Shown here piece by piece: positions 1 to 5,381 of a stretch of DNA of 6,577 bases. The stretch comes from an archaeon (lineage in GTDB: Archaea; EX4484-52; B79-G9): NCBI GenBank assembly GCA_030630425.1, contig DAOVNB010000035.1, positions 1 to 6,577 on the forward strand, written 5' to 3'. A model generated the notes under the pieces. It ran no database searches. It was not told where the DNA came from and was given only the letters and a program-made list of their open reading frames with translations. The position numbers and the translations under genes are program-made. Within the stretch, counting starts at the first letter, position 1, and every line of letters starts with the position of its first letter.

Positions 1-227
1 GATTCGGTTCCGCCGGATGTAAAAATTATCTCTTCATCTCTTGCATTAATTGTTTTTGCGATTACATTTCTTGCAGAATCCAAGGCGTTTTTTGCGTTTC
101 TTCCAAATTCATGAAGAGATGACGGGTTTCCGTAGTTTTTAGTAAAATACGGTAATATAGCTGCAACAACCTCATCTGCAACGCGCGTTGTTGCGCTATT
201 GTCAAGGTATATGCTTTTTTTGGCCAT
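1..227 (-). CDS. Cysteine desulfurase, NifS/IscS type (N-terminal part, cut by window edge)
   Basis: PLP-dependent enzymes of this family take sulfur from L-cysteine as an enzyme-bound persulfide, used for Fe-S clusters and tRNA thiolation. I translated 75 codons by hand. Visible family blocks are YLDNSATT (residues 7-14), NPSSLHEFGR (34-43) and FTSGGTE (69-75), the last being the start of the cofactor phosphate-binding loop. The SGGTE form and spacing fit class I (NifS/IscS) rather than SufS. The catalytic lysine and cysteine lie beyond the window, so activity cannot be judged. The start is the ATG at 227; a partial ribosome binding site GTGAT (233-237) lies five bases upstream. The gene lies downstream of rtcB on the same strand, 93 bp away, but has its own TATA box and a palindrome, so it is probably transcribed separately. 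Confidence 0.93.
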   Translation of the reverse strand, partial: MAKKSIYLDNSATTRVADEVVAAILPYFTKNYGNPSSLHEFGRNAKNALDSARNVIAKTINARDEEIIFTSGGTE

Positions 228-232
228 AAGAA

Positions 233-237
233 ATCAC
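233..237 (-). promoter_or_regulatory. Ribosome binding site of the cysteine desulfurase
   Basis: Read on the minus strand this is GTGAT followed by TTCTT and then ATG. It matches five bases of the GGTGAT site seen at rtcB and xseB in this window. It decides the start at 227 and implies a leadered mRNA, which favours the upstream TATA box at 278-283. Confidence 0.5.
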
Positions 238-245
238 ATCTAACA

Positions 246-262
246 GTATAACGGTGTTATAC
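246..262. promoter_or_regulatory. Perfect palindrome, possible operator at the cysteine desulfurase promoter
   Basis: The sequence is GTATAAC, GGT, GTTATAC: perfect 7-bp arms around a 3-bp centre. Allowing one mismatch the symmetry extends to ACa...aGT (243-265). Its centre (254) sits about 26 bp downstream of the TATA box at 278-283, that is, on the expected transcription start. That is a typical place for an archaeal repressor to block transcription. The regulator is not identified. Alternatively, the TTATAC half could itself act as a TATA element about 22 bp from the start codon. Confidence 0.45.
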
Positions 263-277
263 AGTGGCAAAGAAATC

Positions 278-283
278 TTTATA
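278..283 (-). promoter_or_regulatory. TATA box of the cysteine desulfurase gene
   Basis: On the minus strand the sequence reads AATATAAAGA, close to the archaeal TATA consensus. It lies about 53 bp upstream of the ATG at 227. A start 25-27 bp downstream would give a leader of roughly 28 nt carrying the GTGAT ribosome binding site. It lies in the 93-bp gap between the stop of rtcB and the desulfurase. Confidence 0.5.
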
Positions 284-320
284 TTGTTAATGCGTTTTGT
301 AAATTAACAATAAAATGTAT

Positions 321-1766
321 TCAGCCCTTAATAACTGCCAGCGGAACCATTCGTGCGACAAGGTTTCCGATACCGACATCATGGGAGACCTTCACAACTT
401 CGTCAATATCTTTGTAGACCTGTGGGGCCTCTTCTACTATTCCTTTCCATGATGCTGATTTTATCATGATGCCCTTTGCTTCAAGTTCGCCTGCGATTTT
501 CTCGCTCCTGAATTTCTTTACAGCAGCAAATCGAGACATTACGCGGCCCGCACCATGTGCAGTTGAGCCGAATGACACTTCTTCTGCTTTTTTTGTCCCA
601 ACAAGAAGATAACTTGCCGTACCCATAGAACCAGGGATTATTACCGGCTGCCCGTATGCACGGTATATTTCCGGAATCTCAGCCCTTCCGGGACCAAATG
701 ACCTTGTGGCGCCTTTCCGGTGAACGCAAACGCTCATCTTTTCGCCGTCAACTGTGTGGTCTTCCATCTTTGCCACATTATGGCAAACATCATATACTAT
801 ATGCATGTCTAAATCTTTTGCACTTCGGCCAAACACTTTCTCAAAGGACTCCCGTATCCAGTGGGTTATCATCTGCCTGTTTGACCATGCGTAATTTGCA
901 GCACCGGACATGGCGCTATAATATTTTTTGCCCAATTCGCTTTCAAGAGGCGCGTTTATAAGCTCGCGGTCGGGAAGCCCCTCAATTCCAAACGCATCTT
1001 CCATCTTTCGTATGTATTCTGATGCCACCTGATGGCCAAGGCCACGCGAGCCGCAGTGCACCATCACAACAATCTGGCCTTTTTCAGTTACACCAAACGC
1101 ATCTGCTGCTTTTTCATCAAGAATGCCATCAACTGCTTGTATCTCTAAAAAATGGTTTCCTGCACCCAAGCTTCCAAGCTGGGGTTTTCCCCTTGCGATT
1201 GCCCTGTCTGAAACATCATTCGGGTCTGCTTTCATACAGCCGTTTTCTTCCATGCGGTCGGTATCTTCCTTCCAGCCGAAGCCCTGCTTTATTGCCCATG
1301 AAGCGCCTTTCTCAAGCACTTCTTTTGTCTCATCATCTGTGAATCTTATTTTTGCCTTGCTTCCAACTCCTGCAGGGACATTATTAAACAGTATGTTTAG
1401 AAGCTCGCGCTTTTTTGGAGTCAGATCTTCTTTTTTAATATTGGTTTTTATGAGCCTAACACCGCAGTTTATGTCAAAACCGACACCGCCAGGGCTTATT
1501 ATGCCGTCTTCTTCCCTGAACGCGGCAACGCCGCCTATCGGGAATCCATACCCTTGATGTGCATCAGGCATGGCAAGTGCATGCTTTACTATTCCCGGAA
1601 GTTGCGCTACATTTACTATTTGTTCTATTGTCTTATCCTGTTTTATATGTTCCATTAAGCTGTCTGAAGCGTAAATTATTGCAGGAACTTGCATATTTCC
1701 TTTTTTTGGTATTTCCCAGATGTTTCTGCCTTTTTTTTCTATTGCGAAGTTGTTTGAGTTTTCCAT
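321..1766 (-). CDS. rtcB: RNA-splicing ligase RtcB (tRNA ligase), 481 aa
   Basis: RtcB joins an RNA end carrying a 2',3'-cyclic or 3'-phosphate to a 5'-OH end, using GTP and Mn2+; in archaea it seals tRNA halves after intron removal. All family landmarks are present (numbering from the ATG at 1766): D98 and C101 in FDINCGVR, N204-H205 in GNHFLEIQ, H237 in VMVHCGSRG, H329 in YDVCHN, and the guanylylated H404 in STAHGAGR. The Cys and His residues bind Mn2+ and the family position for GMP attachment is intact. The length of 481 aa matches the mature archaeal enzyme, and no intein interrupts the DINCG site used by some archaeal RtcB inteins. A GTG nine bases upstream (1775) is open, but it lies inside the ribosome binding site GGTGAT (1771-1776), so ATG at 1766 is chosen. 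Archease lies about 3.2 kb away on the same strand rather than adjacent. Confidence 0.98.
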   Translation of the reverse strand: MENSNNFAIEKKGRNIWEIPKKGNMQVPAIIYASDSLMEHIKQDKTIEQIVNVAQLPGIVKHALAMPDAHQGYGFPIGGVAAFREEDGIISPGGVGFDINCGVRLIKTNIKKEDLTPKKRELLNILFNNVPAGVGSKAKIRFTDDETKEVLEKGASWAIKQGFGWKEDTDRMEENGCMKADPNDVSDRAIARGKPQLGSLGAGNHFLEIQAVDGILDEKAADAFGVTEKGQIVVMVHCGSRGLGHQVASEYIRKMEDAFGIEGLPDRELINAPLESELGKKYYSAMSGAANYAWSNRQMITHWIRESFEKVFGRSAKDLDMHIVYDVCHNVAKMEDHTVDGEKMSVCVHRKGATRSFGPGRAEIPEIYRAYGQPVIIPGSMGTASYLLVGTKKAEEVSFGSTAHGAGRVMSRFAAVKKFRSEKIAGELEAKGIMIKSASWKGIVEEAPQVYKDIDEVVKVSHDVGIGNLVARMVPLAVIKG

Positions 1767-1770
1767 TAGA

Positions 1771-1776
1771 ATCACC
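1771..1776 (-). promoter_or_regulatory. Ribosome binding site that sets the rtcB start
   Basis: The minus strand reads GGTGAT, TCTA, ATG: six bases complementary to the usual archaeal 16S rRNA 3' end, four bases before the ATG at 1766. The upstream in-frame GTG at 1775 is part of this site and therefore unlikely to be the start. Confidence 0.75.
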
Positions 1777-1800
1777 GATAATTATTTTGGTTTTGAAATG

Positions 1801-1808
1801 TTTTTAAG
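1801..1808 (-). promoter_or_regulatory. Possible TATA-like element for rtcB
   Basis: The minus strand reads CTTAAAAA here. Initiation 25-27 bp downstream would fall near 1778, just ahead of the ribosome binding site, giving a very short leader. The match is modest. The AT-rich TATATA at 1829-1835 could also serve rtcB, with a leader of about 40 nt. Confidence 0.3.
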
Positions 1809-1828
1809 GTGTTGTTTGGTAGGAATAC

Positions 1829-1835
1829 ATATATT
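1829..1835 (+). promoter_or_regulatory. TATA box of the RQC-HRDC-HEAT gene (leaderless start)
   Basis: The plus strand reads ACATATATTTTT. The element centres near 1832, 26 bp before the ATG at 1858, the spacing at which transcription begins at the start codon itself. No ribosome binding site precedes that ATG, which fits a leaderless mRNA. The site lies in the 91-bp divergent gap shared with rtcB. Confidence 0.5.
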
Positions 1836-1857
1836 TTTTGATGTTCTTTATTATTCT

Positions 1858-3330
1858 ATGATTGTGGAATCGAAATTTTTTTATGAAAATATGCCGTTTC
1901 CTTTAATTATTCTTGACCTTGTAAATACTTTAGATATTCCTGTTGGACTAACATATATCTCTAGAATACTTAGAGGTTCTAAGTCAAAACGGCTAGTTGC
2001 CAATAATCTACATGAGTCGCCTTACTATGGCATTTTTATGGGTTATAATAATGAAGAAATAAAAAAAGTTATCGATACTCTTATTATAAATGGATATTTA
2101 TATAAAAAATATTCTTCTACTTCAGAATTTTTAAAGTATGTATTGTATGTATCCGAAAAAGGTAAAAAAGCATTACTTAATAAAAAAGACATACCGATTG
2201 ATGTGCCTACGCGTTATTATTCTACCGAACTTTTTGGCAAGTTAAAGGATTGGCGCCGTAATAAAGCCACGGAATTGAAGTTGCCGGCGTACTGCATCTT
2301 TCTGGATAGTACATTAATACATATTTGTTTAAAATTGCCAAGAACTGTAGATGATCTTAAAAACATAAATGGTTTTGGAAAAATCACTATTGAGAAATAC
2401 GGAAGTGAAATTTTGGAGCGGGTATGTTCTTTTATTTCAAACCAGAAGAATCTTCAAAAAGAATATGGCGAATCTGGCGATGTGTGTGTTATTAACACAC
2501 ACAAAAATGAATCGAAATTTGAAATTGATTCCAAAAATCCTATTGTGCTTTTAGGTAACTCCAACAATGAAGACTCTATTCTACAACTAATCGAATATAC
2601 TAAAAGCAAAAACGCTAGTGATAGAAGATTATCTGCATCGGCGTTAGGGAAATTAAGTCGGTTTAACCCAAAAATATATGTTGCCGTTCCATCTTTAATC
2701 AGATTATTATCTGATGAGGCACCGCAAGTGCGACTTTATGCAATAAACGCATTAGGCAAAATAAAAGATGCTAGAGCTAAAGATGAGTTAGAAAATTTGC
2801 TTTTCAGTGATGACAAGGAGTACAATATAAAAGCAGCAAAACGTGCTTTAAGAGAAATTGGTGTGGTGGAAATCCAGAAACAAGAGAACGGTTGTAAGGA
2901 GTTTAAGTCACATGAACTGACGGGCGATGTTTTTGTTGATGATAGAGTTAAAAGCGCGATTGATAATAAAGGAATTATACAAAACAAGACATCTCGAGAA
3001 GTCATAAGACTTACGGAATCTGATGGTTTTGTTTTAATAGAAAAAAGGCATTTATACGATTTAAAAAAAGAAGACGTTGTTTTAGTTGATGTTTGTATAA
3101 ATGATATGTGTTTTTATTCTGTGCCAATAGAGGATTTATTGAGATTTACGCGAGTCAAACGCTCATTTTTCAATAAATTTGTGAAAAAGAATAAGACTGA
3201 GTTAAAACACAAAGAAGAGAAACATTGCGTAACTCAAAAATCAAGTTCTGATAAGATGTTTGTCAGAGAAGGCAAAAACACCTACGCAGGTCAGGAAAGA
3301 TTTAAGAAAATAATAGATAAATATCGTTAA
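1858..3330 (+). CDS. RecQ-like RQC winged-helix + HRDC protein with HEAT repeats, no helicase domain (490 aa)
   Basis: From the ATG at 1858, residues about 15-108 resemble the RQC winged helix of RecQ helicases (ISRILRGSKSKR at 34-45, PYYGI at 55-59, then INGYL and VSEKGKKALL). Residues about 122-196 form a good HRDC domain (KLPAYCIFLDSTL at 141-153, then RTVDDLKNINGFG and EKYGSEIL). A linker follows, then about three HEAT-like helix pairs at 237-336 (SASALGKL, PSLIRLLSD, AINALGKI, KAAKRALREIG). Residues 337-490 are unrecognised and end in a lysine-rich tail. In RecQ, RQC and HRDC bind duplex ends and structured DNA beside a helicase motor; here the motor and Zn-binding cysteines are absent, and rtcB on the other strand occupies the upstream DNA. 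A DNA-structure-binding adaptor is my inference. The start is chosen from the TATA box 26 bp upstream; an earlier ATG at 1798 is open but overlooks that promoter. The gene is more AT-rich than rtcB. Confidence 0.85.
   Translation: MIVESKFFYENMPFPLIILDLVNTLDIPVGLTYISRILRGSKSKRLVANNLHESPYYGIFMGYNNEEIKKVIDTLIINGYLYKKYSSTSEFLKYVLYVSEKGKKALLNKKDIPIDVPTRYYSTELFGKLKDWRRNKATELKLPAYCIFLDSTLIHICLKLPRTVDDLKNINGFGKITIEKYGSEILERVCSFISNQKNLQKEYGESGDVCVINTHKNESKFEIDSKNPIVLLGNSNNEDSILQLIEYTKSKNASDRRLSASALGKLSRFNPKIYVAVPSLIRLLSDEAPQVRLYAINALGKIKDARAKDELENLLFSDDKEYNIKAAKRALREIGVVEIQKQENGCKEFKSHELTGDVFVDDRVKSAIDNKGIIQNKTSREVIRLTESDGFVLIEKRHLYDLKKEDVVLVDVCINDMCFYSVPIEDLLRFTRVKRSFFNKFVKKNKTELKHKEEKHCVTQKSSSDKMFVREGKNTYAGQERFKKIIDKYR
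2481..2503. repeat. Perfect 10-bp inverted repeat with 3-bp centre inside the RQC-HRDC-HEAT gene
   Basis: TGTGTGTGTT, ATT, AACACACACA. It is fully symmetrical and lies in the linker between HRDC and the HEAT repeats (residues about 208-216, DVCVINTHK). As RNA it would fold into a hairpin. It has no T-run after it, so it does not look like a terminator. The alternating GT/AC tracts are also prone to slippage. Confidence 0.8.
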
Positions 3331-3566
3331 CTTGTGATTTCTTTCATCTTTTCGATTTTTTTCATAACCTTGTTCGTTATATCTTTGTTTTTATTCTTGA
3401 TATCTGTTATTTTTACCTGTTCTTTATTTACTATGTCTAGTGCGTTAGAAATAAGATTCATTGCCCTGTTGTGGATTTCATTCAATCCATCAACGCTTTC
3501 TGTTTCTTCCATTTGCCCTATACAGTTGTCAAGTTCTTCAAGTGTCTCTTTTATGTCATTTTTCAC
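3327..3566 (-). CDS. xseB: Exonuclease VII small subunit, XseB-like (79 aa)
   Basis: XseB is a small helical protein that binds the C-terminal coiled coil of XseA and is needed for exonuclease VII activity on single-stranded DNA. The size is typical (70-80 aa). Residues 5-54 follow the family pattern: an IKETLEELDNCIGQME first helix, a turn (TESVDG) and a second helix with the A-x-x-L spacing. The last 25 residues are rich in lysine and asparagine and are not conserved. Recognition rests on this pattern plus the position immediately after xseA. The start is a GTG whose last two bases begin the xseA stop (GTGA, 4-bp overlap), with GGTGAT three bases upstream, so translation is probably coupled. 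Its TAA stop shares TTAA with the stop of the convergent RQC-HRDC-HEAT gene. Confidence 0.7.
   Translation of the reverse strand: MKNDIKETLEELDNCIGQMEETESVDGLNEIHNRAMNLISNALDIVNKEQVKITDIKNKNKDITNKVMKKIEKMKEITS
3356..3362 (+). terminator. T-run downstream of the RQC-HRDC-HEAT gene
   Basis: Seven Ts on the plus strand, within a T-rich stretch (about 3338-3362) beginning just after the stop at 3330. Archaeal polymerases can stop at such runs without a hairpin. The run lies inside the antisense of xseB, so it may simply reflect lysine codons there. Confidence 0.35.
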
Positions 3567-4960
3567 AAAATCACCCCTACGAATAAAAGTATTATCAATA
3601 CAAGAATTATTATGATTGCTATTTTCTTAAATGTCTCTAAATCCCTTAGTTTCTTTGGAGTTTCCAGGGTTTTTAATTTCATTCTGTGTGTTGCCTTTAT
3701 TGTTTTGCGTTTCATCTTTAATTCTTTGGAGATATTTTCTAATTTTTTCGTTTTAACAAGCATCTGGTTTTTGTATGTTTTTGAAAAACTTTTGTGTTGT
3801 TTCAATATTTCGCTAGCGTTATTCTTGTTTGAACCAGAAAATAATTTTAGCTTATTGTCATATGTTTTAAAAAAAGAAGTGGAACGATTTATCAATTGAA
3901 TCGCATCGTTCTTGGTTATGCCACTAAATTGAATAAACTTGTTGTCGAATGTATGCTTTATTCTTTCAAAAGAACGTAAAATATTGTCTTTTTTCTTAAC
4001 TGTGATTGCGATGAAATACGCAAGTCTATTTGTATATACTTCGAGAGCTTTAGTGCGAAAAGAATCTACATCTATGAGAATGTCTTCTTTTGCAAGCAAG
4101 ATTTCATCAGCAACTTTTGAAGGAGTGTGTGCATATTTGTCTGCAACAAGATCAACAAGTGTTAAATCTTTTTTATGTCCTAATCCAGTTATTATGGGGG
4201 TTTTGCAGTTTGCTATGCTTCTGCATAGTTGTTCATTATCGAAACAATGTAAGCTATCTGTTGAGCCCCCACCACGAACAATTGCAATTACATCTAGATT
4301 CGTTTTGTCTAGAATACTAAGCGCTTCAGAGATTTCTTTTGGTGCGTGTTCTCCCATCATGGGGGCATTGTAAAATGAGAGATTTATGTGTGGTAAACGT
4401 TTCATTAAAGAACCGATTAAATCAAAAAATCCATCTGCGTTTTCACTGCTAATTACTCCGAGGTTATGGCACATGTAAGGTATTCTTTTTTTTCTAGATT
4501 CTTCAAAGAGTTTCTCTTTGTTTAATCGCTCATATATCTGTTTTCGCATCAATTGATAGTATCCTTCACCAATAAGGGCCATTTGCTGGCAGTAAACCAT
4601 TAGTTGTCCATAACGCTCGGTTAGTTTAATCTGTCCAATTACAACCACATCTAGCCCGTTTTCAAGGGTTATATTTTCGGGCAGTGTGTTTTTTGCAATG
4701 CTACAGTTGATTTTTATGTCTATTTCCGGATCTTTTAAGTCAAAATAATAGGTATGGTTGTTATATTCTAGAATATTTAGAATTTCGCCGCGAATCCCTA
4801 TGTTGGGCAATAACTCTAATGAATCAATGATTTTTTTGATGTTTATGACAACATAAGATACATTAAAAACATTTTTTGGTTTTACTCCAAACTTATCCAA
4901 AATCTTGATTTCTTCTTTGGTTATGCTTTGTTTGGCTTGCAGAGAATCACCTATCGACAA
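3563..4960 (-). CDS. xseA: Exonuclease VII large subunit XseA with a C-terminal membrane-anchor-like tail (465 aa)
   Basis: Exonuclease VII degrades single-stranded DNA from both ends; XseA is the catalytic chain. Residues about 31-135 form the OB-fold DNA-binding domain (ISGEI-like GIRGEI, then HTYYFDLKD). Residues about 136-320 hold the nuclease core: D180 (position of E. coli D155), R229 in VRGGGSTDSL, H262 and D265 in GLGHKKDLTLVDLVADKYAHTPS. All four catalytic positions are retained. Residues 325-440 are charged and helical, the XseB-binding coiled-coil region, and include two clear 29-residue repeats plus a weaker third. The usual final module (LSP...RGY and a DG-containing end) is missing; instead residues 447-465 are purely hydrophobic, after lysines, and end the protein. 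The start is uncertain: TTG at 4960 overlaps archease by 14 bp, but GGTGAT (4946-4951) lies inside the open frame, three bases before a CTG at 4942. The gene overlaps xseB by 4 bp. Confidence 0.93.
   Translation of the reverse strand: MSIGDSLQAKQSITKEEIKILDKFGVKPKNVFNVSYVVINIKKIIDSLELLPNIGIRGEILNILEYNNHTYYFDLKDPEIDIKINCSIAKNTLPENITLENGLDVVVIGQIKLTERYGQLMVYCQQMALIGEGYYQLMRKQIYERLNKEKLFEESRKKRIPYMCHNLGVISSENADGFFDLIGSLMKRLPHINLSFYNAPMMGEHAPKEISEALSILDKTNLDVIAIVRGGGSTDSLHCFDNEQLCRSIANCKTPIITGLGHKKDLTLVDLVADKYAHTPSKVADEILLAKEDILIDVDSFRTKALEVYTNRLAYFIAITVKKKDNILRSFERIKHTFDNKFIQFSGITKNDAIQLINRSTSFFKTYDNKLKLFSGSNKNNASEILKQHKSFSKTYKNQMLVKTKKLENISKELKMKRKTIKATHRMKLKTLETPKKLRDLETFKKIAIIIILVLIILLFVGVIL
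3566..3622 (-). other. Predicted transmembrane tail of XseA
   Basis: Codons 447-465 encode IAIIIILVLIILLFVGVIL, 19 uncharged residues with no charged residue after them, preceded by FKK and further lysines. This is the composition of a tail anchor with the nuclease left in the cytoplasm. The final codons (GGG GTG ATT TTG TGA) also supply the ribosome binding site and GTG start context of xseB. Confidence 0.8.
3570..3575 (-). promoter_or_regulatory. Ribosome binding site of xseB, within xseA
   Basis: The minus strand reads GGTGAT, TTT, GTG. The site lies in the last codons of xseA and sets the GTG start of xseB at 3566. Confidence 0.7.
3698..3958 (-). repeat. 29-residue repeats in the XseA coiled-coil region
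   Basis: In XseA, residues 335-363 and 364-392 align without gaps: KHTFDNK/FKTYDNK, FSG (345-347 and 374-376), KN (350-351 and 379-380), SF (362-363 and 391-392), all exactly 29 apart. A weaker third copy starts with SKTYKNQ at 393. XseA coiled-coil arms in other species also grow by repeat units that bind XseB copies; the unit length here is what I count. Confidence 0.75.
4946..4951 (-). promoter_or_regulatory. GGTGAT site at the archease/xseA junction
   Basis: The minus strand reads GGTGAT, TCT, CTG. The TGA in it is the archease stop codon. The same nine bases GGTGATTCT stand before the rtcB start, and xseB has GGTGAT three bases before its GTG. This suggests that translation of xseA could begin inside the reading frame, at the CTG at 4942, rather than at the TTG at 4960, which has no such site upstream. 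Confidence 0.5.
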
Positions 4961-5381
4961 CGGCAGTTATTGTCCATTTGCCGTCTTTTTCTTTTATCTC
5001 CATCTCATTGTATGTTATTGCCTTTACAATTCCTGCGACATTGTATTTTTTGTCAATCTCATCGCCTAAGGCAGTTGCTTTAAGGTTGTATATTCCGTCT
5101 TCTTCAGTTATCTTTAATTTTTCAATTTTCTGCAAAATGAAGTTTTCAGCATCAAGAAAAAATAAAAGCTCATCTATAAAGTCAAAAAGAATGGTCTCTT
5201 TATTTTTACCAGTTATTTCTATTTCTTTTTTTATTTTAGGCTCGACTTTTTTTGTGTCAACCATTATATTAAAGACCGCAAGAGCAGCATTTGAAAATGC
5301 CTCTTCTAAACTTTTCCCGTATGCCTTAAACTTAGCATCTGCTGTGTGCTCCAGATACTCAAATTTTTTTACTGCATCCAT
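4947..5381 (-). CDS. Archease, activator of RtcB (144 aa)
   Basis: Archease speeds guanylylation of RtcB and lets it turn over many times, and can widen its nucleotide use; it is not itself a ligase. The protein is of family length. Landmarks are FEYLEHTADAKFKAYG at the N-terminus (H12, D15), a central DELLFFLD at 70-77, VKAITYNEMEI at 119-129 and the C-terminal VVDR (D143). The acidic residues near both ends match the metal-binding aspartates of the family. An asparagine replaces the histidine commonly seen in AITYH. The ATG start at 5381 lies inside the end of the hydrolase gene (13-bp overlap), and the gene's stop overlaps the xseA start region, so it is the second gene of a tight four-gene operon. 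Its partner rtcB lies downstream, beyond the DNA-metabolism genes. Confidence 0.96.
   Translation of the reverse strand: MDAVKKFEYLEHTADAKFKAYGKSLEEAFSNAALAVFNIMVDTKKVEPKIKKEIEITGKNKETILFDFIDELLFFLDAENFILQKIEKLKITEEDGIYNLKATALGDEIDKKYNVAGIVKAITYNEMEIKEKDGKWTITAVVDR

Noticed and set aside
1455..1475. Intein insertion site in RtcB (DINCG)
   Set aside because: Some archaeal RtcB genes carry an intein before this cysteine; here the coding sequence is continuous, so no intein is present.
1767..1775. GTG at 1775 as the start of rtcB (three extra residues)
   Set aside because: The GTG is inside the GGTGAT ribosome binding site for the ATG at 1766, and the shorter form has the normal 481-aa length.
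656..1807. Several plus-strand open frames of 82-144 codons across rtcB
   Set aside because: They lie antisense to an intact, highly conserved rtcB, have no ribosome binding site or TATA spacing, and show no recognisable motif; they follow from the codon bias of the real gene.
1720..1857. Upstream ATGs at 1720 and 1798 as starts of the RQC-HRDC-HEAT protein
   Set aside because: The first lies within rtcB and the extra residues look like antisense of it; the TATA box at 1829-1835 lies downstream of both and fits ATG 1858.
1..1857. A decayed RecQ helicase domain upstream of the RQC domain
   Set aside because: Upstream is the divergent rtcB with every catalytic residue intact; no helicase motif was seen in any frame of the gap.
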